Source: Beroe ovata (lineage: Eukaryota > Ctenophora > Nuda > Beroida > Beroidae). From it: 15,385 bases of DNA. The stretch spans positions 281,895-297,279 of the forward strand of contig CAMPET010000010.1 of the NCBI GenBank assembly GCA_946803715.1, written 5' to 3'. The notes below the pieces were generated by a model that was not told where the DNA came from, did no database searches, and saw only the letters and a program-made list of their open reading frames with translations. Shown piece by piece: positions 1-7,100 of this stretch. The position numbers were made by a program, and so were the translations under genes. Every line of letters starts with the position of its first letter. Positions within the stretch are counted from its first letter, which is position 1.

Positions 1-18
1 CACCCACCCACACAGACA

Positions 19-57
<39 letters not shown>

Positions 58-116
58 ACACACACACACAAACACGCACCACTACATACAATCAAACACA
101 CAAACAGACACACACA
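1..116. repeat. interrupted (CA)n microsatellite
   Basis: Nearly pure CA dinucleotides with CCCA, ATA and AAACA interruptions. The pure core is about 25-70. Confidence 0.95.
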
Positions 117-676
117 GTCGAACAGTTGAGAAAGTAAAGCAGCGTACTATATTAAAATTCACTATATTCGGCAGATAGCAGGAAAATTTATAACGTATCA
201 TTAACCTATTATTTAGTCTACATTAGCTAATAGTGTTGAGAACATTCCGATAATAGCAGAAGACGGTTGTAGTAGGAATTATTTGAGAAGAGCTGAGTCA
301 AATCATGGGATTCCTTCATCTTCTCAATTAAAATGATTGTTCATATTCCTAGATGAATCATTTCCGAAATTCATTTTCTTGGAAAGCATCATATATTTCC
401 TGAGTAACTCACTTGCTTTTGAGTTTTCATAAACAAGACTCGAAGGTTTTATGACAGCCATTTTCTCTCTCAGCAGTCATGCCCTAGGATGTTATATTTT
501 TGGACAACAGTTCACTACCCTATATGGAATAATTGCTATGAGCACAAAGTGAATGGGAGCAGTACCAAGGACTAAATGATCAATGAATCTAAACAGACCA
601 AAATGAATCCTCCGATTCATCCCAAACTATAGAAGTTGCTATCACTACAAACAGTTGTAACAGTCACAACGACGCA

Positions 677-838
677 ATGGGTTGCTATGAAGGTTGCTTT
701 ATTATGGGCTGCTGCTGTGGACCCCAGTGGAACTATGAGACAGAGAGGTCGTATAGTGGAAGATTTACAACCCAGATCAAGGAAGCCGGGAGATGGGTCC
801 TTTATCAGTGTGTATGTGTCCGACAATCGGTACTGTAG
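677..838 (+). CDS. small ORF starting MGC, possible first exon (speculative)
   Basis: ATG at 677 has G at -3 and G at +4, a good start context. The 53-residue frame begins MGCYEGCFIMGCCCGPQW, which fits the pattern of N-myristoylated and palmitoylated N-termini. GTATGT donor-like sequence follows TATCAGTGT near 813, just before the (TG)n tract. Against it: two other frames are also open here, and no following exon was found. Unrecognised. Confidence 0.12.
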   Translation: MGCYEGCFIMGCCCGPQWNYETERSYSGRFTTQIKEAGRWVLYQCVCVRQSVL

Positions 839-850
839 ATAGTCGTATTT

Positions 851-940
851 GTGTGTGTGTGTGCGTGTGTGTGTGTGTGTGTGTNTGTGTGTGCGTGTCT
901 GTGTGCGTGTCTGTGTGTTTGTGTGCGTGTCTGTGTGTGC
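851..940. repeat. interrupted (TG)n microsatellite with an N
   Basis: GT dinucleotides with GCGT and CTGT interruptions. The N at 885 suggests an assembly join. Cys/Val-rich frames across it are artefacts. Confidence 0.95.
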
Positions 941-1121
941 ATTATGCAGGGCGACTCCCTTTACTATCAGGCACCGATGAGGTCAGCAGGGAAGTGGTCA
1001 CTGAAGGGTTTGTTAGTTCTGGAAGGGAAAAGCAGACTGCAGATGATTTATTCATGCTATACTAAATGTTATAGAATGGAGACAGCGAGTACTACTAGCT
1101 ACAGTGAGTGTAAAACCAGAT

Positions 1122-1300
1122 ATTTTCGCGGGTGCTATGTTTCGCGATTCGCTCAAAATCAATTGATTTCACGGTTATAATTTTCGCTGAACATTTAACC
1201 TGTACTTTATACCATGACCATGGAAAAGTGAATTCGCGACAGAAATTTTGCGGATTCGATTTTCCAAACAAATTTGAGACAATTTATGCCTCGCGAAAAT
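1122..1300. mobile_element. MITE-like element with TTCGCG motifs
   Basis: The ends are a perfect 9-bp inverted repeat: ATTTTCGCG at 1122-1130 and CGCGAAAAT at 1292-1300. The 179-bp interior has several more degenerate copies of the word in both directions (TTTCGCGATTCGC, TTTTCGCTG, AATTCGCGAC). No coding capacity. No clear target-site duplication is visible, so the boundaries are approximate. Confidence 0.4.
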
Positions 1301-2479
1301 TAGGGGTTCAACAGTATCTCATTCTTCTTGCTAATTCTGGTATCGGTGATACCCGCATGTATGTTGGGAGGGACCACCTAACTTCTGAGTGCATGACCTC
1401 ACAGTCTCAAGATTTCCACGATCACAGATTAATTGAACGAGACTGTACAACTATTTAAACTGCATCAGGTAAGAGTCCTCCCTTCCTAAGATGATACCTG
1501 GAACATCGATAGGTCTACCCAGTATTTCTCTGGTCGTACAACAGCCTCCATGACGTTCATCACAAATGTCTCGAAATAAATACAGAAACATGTGGCTGGA
1601 ACACTATAATATAGCTTGAAACAAAGGTATTTTGGCCAATTAAATCAGAGTAAAAGCCGGAAGTTACGGTTAGGTGAAAGTCAGAGCAGATTGGTCGAGA
1701 TGATCCTCACTTCCTGGTCTTCAAACTGTCCGCCGCGACCACGGCATGACAGACAGACTAAATACGCGCACTCTCACAATATGCATATGCCATGATAACA
1801 ATGCGCGTTGCCATGACAACTCACAGAGGACTGGATAGCAGATTAGCAGGGGATTTACAAATCACACACTATAGAGCGCAGATCACCGCGACACAATCAT
1901 ATCTCCCTGGTGTGTCAATGATCAGTCGTACACACATGCACAATTGCACATACACTCCGGACAGACGTCTAGGTGTCTGAATCATTTCTCATGGAATCAT
2001 TGAGGATTGAAAATCATTATTAAGTTTGCGTTACATACAAAGATATTACAGTACATTATTGCATTGCGAGAGAATATATACAGGGCAGTCCATGAAATGT
2101 GTCATCAGGTCTGAACGATGATGAGGCGAGAAAGATGACAACGAATCTTGGAAGAAAACATATGATAAGCCTTCGGACGATTGTTACGTTCAAGAATCTA
2201 GATATGACAAATAGACTGATGAACAAGGACTTTATTGGATCAGACACGTACAGACAACTTCCCAGCCACGAAAGAAATTCTAAACAAGTTAGTGTTTAGT
2301 GTGCATAACTATAGACCTAAATGATAAAGCTGGTTCTAAAGAAAGATGCAAAATGAGTATTTTTAGCTCTAGAAAGAAAATAATCTCATCGTTTCCAATT
2401 TCCATGCTAAGATACTATACATAAAGCAAGTCAAGCACGCACAGAGACGTGTGAGTTCTTGACGTTTATTTCTCGAGCT

Positions 2480-2807
2480 AGCTACTCAATAAGAACCAAA
2501 ACAAATGAAGTGAGATCGTTCAGAGGCTTTTTATCAGCATGCTGCCGGATATCCATGTGTTTTGATCGCATTATTATAGTTATACTGAGAGAGAGATGCA
2601 TTTTCAACTATAAGCATTATACAGGCGGTGTATGTTTGACAGAGAAAGGCATGGAGGAAGGGTCAGCATGATCATGTGCTCATCATGATGACAAGATCAT
2701 GACAAAGCTGTCAAATATGTGACTACTAGGATCCAAAATCAGAAACTATAGATAGGTGTTACTATAGATATGCGTAATTCCAGTCGCCAGCTCTTGGTCC
2801 ATGGTAG
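2480..2807. repeat. 328-bp direct repeat, copy 1
   Basis: It matches 2935-3260 along its whole length, from AGCTACTCAATAAG to GGTAG, with four substitutions and one 2-bp indel by eye (about 98% identity). No coding function is seen. A 70-codon frame in it is shared with copy 2 and has no motif. Confidence 0.95.
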
Positions 2808-2820
2808 GATGGTGTAAGAC

Positions 2821-2933
2821 GGCGGCTCTCATTACATGGCGGATCTCATTACATGGCGGATCTCATGACATGGCGATTGGCGAACCTCATTACATGGCGG
2901 ATCTCATTACATGGCGGATCTCATTACATGGCG
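2821..2933. repeat. 17-bp minisatellite
   Basis: About six units of ATCTCATTACATGGCGG, with variants (CATGACATGGCG, GCGAACCTCATTAC). It separates the two 328-bp copies. A few degenerate units recur just after copy 2 (3260-3290), so unit plus minisatellite may have been duplicated together. Confidence 0.9.
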
Positions 2934-2934
2934 N

Positions 2935-3260
2935 AGCTACTCAATAAGAACCAAAACAAATGAAGTGAGATCGTTCAGAGGCTTTTTATCAGCATGCTGC
3001 CGGATATCCATGTGTTTTGATCGCATTATTATAGTTATACTGAGAGAGAGATGCATTTTCAACTATAAGCATTGTACAGGCGGTGTATGTTTGACAGAGA
3101 AAGGCATGGAGGAAGGGTCAATGATCATGTGCTCATCATGATGACAAGATCATGACAAAGTTGTCAAATATGTGACTACTAGGATCCAAAATCAGAAACT
3201 ATAGATAGGTGTTACTATAGATATGCGTAATTCCAGTCGCCAGCTCTTGGTCCACGGTAG
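2935..3260. repeat. 328-bp direct repeat, copy 2
   Basis: Begins immediately after the single N at 2934 and repeats 2480-2807. It is 326 bp because of a 2-bp deletion at GGGTCAATGATC compared with GGGTCAGCATGATC in copy 1. Confidence 0.95.
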
Positions 3261-3900
3261 ATCTCATTACATAGCGAACCTCATGCAGCGAATGTCCCTG
3301 GTCCCAGAATGGCTGCAGCTGAATGGCTCTTGTTTTTTTGCAAGAGAGCGGTTAATAAACCCATGTTTAACACGATCATCACTTGAGTAAGATGGTGACT
3401 GAAGCACTCTCATGTATATCGCTACAAAGGAATGCACTGACTATGGTTCAACTTCATCTCCCATACTCTCAGTATGATAACTCAGAGCGCAAAGCAGCCC
3501 AATCTAAAGTCCTGGATCCGATACCTACAGCACAGGCCGCAGACTATAATAGCTGCGACTGCTCGTCTCATCCATGATAACTCCCTTATAATAATTAAGT
3601 GTATCGATATGCACAGTACGATCATCTATTCTCGAATGATGCAATCTTGCAATGATATTTGCCGTTTTCAAGCCACAAACATTGACCTAAAATCGTCCAT
3701 CTATCCAGTAGTATTTGTATTCGTCGCGGATACTGCAATACGAGACAAATTGTAGACATGAATAAACGAAAATCCGCAAGTTCGTGGTTTAAAAAATTAG
3801 AATGTGCTTTCTTTGGAATAGGTGAGAGTCTCTGAGATATTGAACCAGCAAAATGAATAAGTCGGACAAATGGCTGAAAATTTCACTAAGAGCTCAATAA

Positions 3901-3925
3901 GGGGGGGGGGGGGNNNNAGGGGGAG
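3901..3925. repeat. poly-G run containing four Ns
   Basis: Thirteen G, then NNNN at 3914-3917, then an AGGGGGAGG remainder. Probably a sequencing or assembly gap in a homopolymer. Confidence 0.9.
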
Positions 3926-3967
3926 GTGTAAGTGAGGATTATACGCGGAGAGGGTTATGATCACTAG

Positions 3968-4137
3968 GTGTTACAGTGTTACAATCTACGTGTTACAGTG
4001 ACACATTTTACGTGTTACGTGTTACAATCTACGTGTTACAGTGTCACAATCTACGTGTTACAGTGTCACAATCTACGTGTTACAGTGTCACAATCTACGT
4101 GTTTCAGTGTCACAATCTACGTGTTTCAGTGTCACAA
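3968..4137. repeat. 22-bp minisatellite, about 8 units
   Basis: Unit GTGTTACAGTGTCACAATCTAC, starting at 3968, 3990, 4012, 4033, 4055, 4077, 4099 and 4121. The third unit is internally rearranged and one base shorter. The last two units share TTTCAG in place of TTACAG. Two overlapping 64-codon frames are produced by the repeat. Confidence 0.95.
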
Positions 4138-4561
4138 GATCTGCACACAAGCGGAGTTGTAACGAGATGAAATAATTGGTTTTCTTTGTTCAAGGCATCT
4201 CTACGTACAGCAGAGTACGTGCAGTGTGATGAATATATTCGAGTGATTTTCCCCTACTGCCACCGTGTACAGCTGACGCTTATATTGTAACACCAGAGTT
4301 CTGTGAACCACCTTGATCCAAAGCATAATTATACTCACTATAATAAGTATACGTTGAGTTTGTATTAGTACGACGGAAAAAGGGAAAATAGATGGTGTCT
4401 CCCGTTAAAATGCTTCAGCCGAAAAAAACTGGGGCTATAAGTCCTAATATAACTCAAACTAACGTGTCAAATTTTGACTTGATTTCTATATCATTATCAA
4501 ATTTTTATTTCACAAAACCACATTTTAACCCGTAAGATTCATATTTATACTCAGTACTCAC

Positions 4562-4949
4562 CATAATGTCCATGTGAATGGTGGGCAGGTCCACGTGATC
4601 GGGCATGATCCAGTCTCTGACTGGGCATACTCTTGGATATCCACGCAGTCACTACATCAAACGGGTTGCTATCATTGCGCTGTCTCCATGACAACCCATC
4701 ACTGCTAACCTCCCCCCTGCTGATCCCACCTCCCCGGCCTCCGCCACCGCGAGGCGAGTGGATGGTGGAGGGGGGAGGTGGCGGTGGCACGGAGAGGAGT
4801 GGCGGCACTTGCTCGATAGAGGAGGAGCGGGACGGCGGTCTCTTGTTCAGCTCCCTGAGTTTGGTGGCGGCGTGTAACACGTTGCTTGCCGTTTTCACGG
4901 TGCCGAAAGTGGGCATCGCGAGGTATAAAGGGGAGGGTAAACTCAAAAA
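4562..4949 (-). CDS. candidate exon of an unrecognised gene (Pro/Gly/Ser-rich)
   Basis: The minus frame is open from an acceptor-like GCATTTCACAG (exon from 4949) to a strong donor ATTATG|GTGAGTAC after 4562. A possible start ATG at 4916-4914 has a purine at -3 and begins MPTFGTVKTASNVLHAATKL, a likely helix. Then RPPSRSSSIEQ, a run of six prolines, a Gly/Arg-rich patch, and SNPFDVVTAWISKSMPSQRL, which contains NPF. The composition is like a cytoplasmic disordered region. I do not recognise the family. If real, the gene continues at lower coordinates through a long intron, probably beyond the window. It might instead be an antisense shadow of GC-rich sequence, but the donor and low stop density favour an exon. 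Confidence 0.45.
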
Positions 4950-5086
4950 CTGTGAAATGCAGTTTCCAATAATTGCATTGACATGGACCATGATTTGAGT
5001 TGAGCGATATCCCCGCATCCAATGATTAGAAAGAGTGGTTAATTGACAGTATAATTGGCCCATTACATTTTAATGGAGGTTCCAGA

Positions 5087-5139
5087 GATGTGATCATTCA
5101 CGGTTTCATTGGAACCGTGCCAGAATGCCTGATCACATC
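5087..5139. repeat. imperfect inverted repeat / hairpin
   Basis: Outer arms GATGTGATCA (5087-5096) and TGATCACATC (5130-5139) are perfect 10-bp complements. Nested inside are CACGGTT and AACCGTG. It lies between the two candidate exons at 4949 and 5335. Function unknown. Confidence 0.6.
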
Positions 5140-5334
5140 CCTTCATGATATTGATAGACTGTGAGGAATGTCGAATTTCACTTTAAATTTCCGATATCCT
5201 AATTTCATATTGAATCTTGAACCTTAGGCATTGGGGTGCGGAGTGTATGATACTGATAGTGAGAAGTGTTTGTTCCTCAGCCAGCATTTCAGTATTAAAA
5301 CTGTAATTTTCATAATTGTAAATTATGTGCTTAC

Positions 5335-5529
5335 CCTGGCTAGACTTAGTTTAAACTGCTCTCCCTGCTCTTCACTGTTGGTGTCGCATTGACATTGAGT
5401 TCTTCTGTGAGGGTAGCTGACATCGTAGAGGTATACAGCAGATGTACAATATGTCGCAGCTGTGACACCACTGCATACAGAGCACTGTCTTTCCCCTGTC
5501 CTTCGATGTCTCTGGTCATAGTTCATCAG
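5335..5529 (-). CDS. candidate exon upstream of the 4562-4949 exon; frame ambiguous
   Basis: A 195-nt segment lies between acceptor ACTTCACCTAG and strong donor CCAGG|GTAAGCAC. Only one frame is open end to end (65 codons, cysteine-rich, with RQCSVCSG and TQCQCDT). It would join in phase 0 to the exon at 4949. Another frame holds a 57-residue ORF from ATG (5519) to TAA (5346) with more protein-like composition (ALYAVVSQLRHIVHLL). The segment could be a coding exon, a 5' untranslated exon or a small gene. No family is recognised. Confidence 0.3.
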
Positions 5530-6153
5530 CTAGGTGAAGTGTATTTTTACTTGATAATTTAAATACAATTCGATTGAATCTAAATAAGTTTGAAATACTT
5601 ATATTCACAGATGAATTTTACAAAGCCGTATACCAGACAAAATTCACCATCAATTGGAACTTGTATTCAGTTTTTGAAAGGATTTTCAATTTATCCTAGT
5701 TGAAGGTTTATTGAATTAAGCTTGAAAATAAATTCAATGATGCGTGGGTCACAATGAGACAAAATTTAACAAATATATGTGTATTCGGGAAACAAAATCT
5801 GTAGGTATGATGTAATAAAATGACAGATCAGTTTTACAATCTGTGCTTTAAGTTAAATTTAAAAACAAAACTTCCTCGGGAATCACATATATCATTGTTC
5901 TGAGAAACTAAACCAGGAAAATCAACTGCTTCTAGTAATATAGGCACCAAGCCATAATATGCAGACGCTTCTACCTGAACAAAAACTAACAAACCGTATC
6001 AAAATGCCGCTGTTTTGTTAAAAAATGCCCGACGCCAAGCCCTCAACGAGTGGGATCATTATCAAGAAACTGGAAAAAGGAAATTGACTTTACGAGTACA
6101 AACTACACCATTCATCAAGGTTTTGGGGGCAGGACTGTAGGTCGGGGGACTGT

Positions 6154-6191
6154 TTTATCACGAGCTCCAACCTTTATCACGAGCTCCAACC
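6154..6191. repeat. 19-bp perfect tandem duplication
   Basis: TTTATCACGAGCTCCAACC occurs twice with no spacer. Confidence 0.95.
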
Positions 6192-6607
6192 AAGTTAATG
6201 ACCCAAGTTTAACATTATAAAAAGCAAGCTGTGAAGCCAAACCTATGTTCTGCAAATGCAATGGGGCTTTTACGTTTTCCAGTCCAAAAATTCCTCGGAT
6301 TTCGTGCCATATTTTGTGGCAACAATTCAAACTATAAAAACTTCTTAATTCCTAATTAAAAACGAAATACATTTGTAATTCTTGTTTTAGCCCGTATGTT
6401 ATCTTTTACCATGCAATATACACTGTACAGTACCATAGGACGCCATGTCCCATTCTTTAAGACGTCATTGTGACGTAATAATGACAGCTATCTTGGAGAG
6501 ATTGTCCTTCCCAGGTTATAATCTTGAATCTTCTCCTTCGGCCATGCATCTCCTCTGCTATCAGCTATCTTGTCTTGCATACTCCACAGTTCACCGGGTA
6601 TAAAATA

Positions 6608-6613
6608 TTTATA
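6608..6613 (-). promoter_or_regulatory. possible poly(A) signal variant for the RhoGAP gene
   Basis: On the minus strand TATAAA occurs about 92 bases after the stop, within an AT-rich stretch (ATATAAATATTTTATA). It is a rarer variant of AATAAA. The nearest exact AATAAA on that strand that I found is about 1 kb downstream (5712-5707). The true 3' end cannot be decided. Confidence 0.2.
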
Positions 6614-6704
6614 TAGATCTCCTGTACACGTCTGCGCGGCGTCACAATTCCCACGTGCAAATTTCTCATCGGATCAAACACAGAGCTGGACTCCATCATA
6701 ACTG

Positions 6705-7100
6705 TTATCTGTTAGGGATGATATCAGCGGTCAAGGAAGCAGGACGAAGGACCGGGAGGGGCACACTATCCACGTACGTGTTTCCCCCTCCTCCAGAATC
6801 CTCCTCGTACAGTTCAGACAACTCGTCAGCGTCCACGTACTGTGCGTCCGAGAACGGGTTGTGTCCGTGTCCCACACTCTCGTAGTCGGGGGGAGGGGAG
6901 AGGATACCGCCCTGAATCGTCGCCGCCGCTGCTGCCCGGCCCGGGTCTCGGCCGTATGTGTTTGAGATGGCCGAGTAGATGTGGTCGGAGTAATGGGTTG
7001 TGTCGGAGGGAGTGTCGTAGACACGTGTCTCCTCTGGCAGGGCGGGGAGGGCGTAGTGAGTGGTGTACGTGTGCGTGGAGGGAGAGGGGGGTTCGCGTTC
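6705..7100 (-). CDS. RhoGAP gene last exon (tyrosine/proline-rich tail)
   Basis: Residues 738-868, then TAA at 6707-6705. Acceptor CGCTTTTCCCCCAG. The GC-rich exon codes for a disordered-looking tail. Motifs: YDTP at 765 (YDxP, the type bound by Crk-family SH2 domains), YSAI at 779, PPDY at 807-810 (PPxY, a WW ligand) followed by ESV, NPF at 818-820 (EH-domain ligand type), YVDA at 825, YVDS at 846, and a short Ala run and Gly run. The long opposite-strand frames here are shadows. Partners are inferred from motifs only. Confidence 0.9.
   Translation of the reverse strand, partial: EREPPSPSTHTYTTHYALPALPEETRVYDTPSDTTHYSDHIYSAISNTYGRDPGRAAAAATIQGGILSPPPDYESVGHGHNPFSDAQYVDADELSELYEEDSGGGGNTYVDSVPLPVLRPASLTADIIPNR

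Larger units (their letters stand above)
1..4561. other. region without a convincing gene
   Basis: Apart from the repeats listed separately I see no exon with splice sites and protein-like composition. Scattered frames of 60-108 codons on both strands lack recognisable motifs and often arise inside tandem repeats. If the 4562-4949 exon is real, this is probably its downstream intron. Confidence 0.6.
5530..6704. other. AT-rich region downstream of the RhoGAP gene
   Basis: It begins on the right with the 3' untranslated region of the RhoGAP gene. Otherwise it is AT-rich, with one perfect 19-bp tandem duplication (6154-6191). The only frame above 60 codons (6115-6330, minus) spans that duplication and has no recognisable motif. 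Confidence 0.6.

Noticed and set aside
793-1180. Two overlapping plus-strand frames rich in Cys, Val and Leu
   Set aside because: They are produced by reading through the (TG)n tract and contain an N.
1132-1458. 108-codon plus frame
   Set aside because: It starts inside the MITE-like element and runs into unrelated sequence, without any motif.
3325-3352. Hairpin GCTCTTG with a T-run and GCAAGAG as a transcription terminator
   Set aside because: It resembles a bacterial terminator, but the window is eukaryotic and the stem is only six pairs.
3968-4170. Repetitive 64-codon frames, or a CRISPR-like array
   Set aside because: The 22-bp units abut without unique spacers, so this is a minisatellite; the frames are a by-product.
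4633-4998. 121-codon plus-strand frame
   Set aside because: Antisense to the candidate exon 4562-4949; it has no splice sites of its own and is low complexity.
6115-6330. 71-codon minus frame downstream of the RhoGAP gene
   Set aside because: It spans a 19-bp duplication and has no motif, splice sites or homology that I can see.
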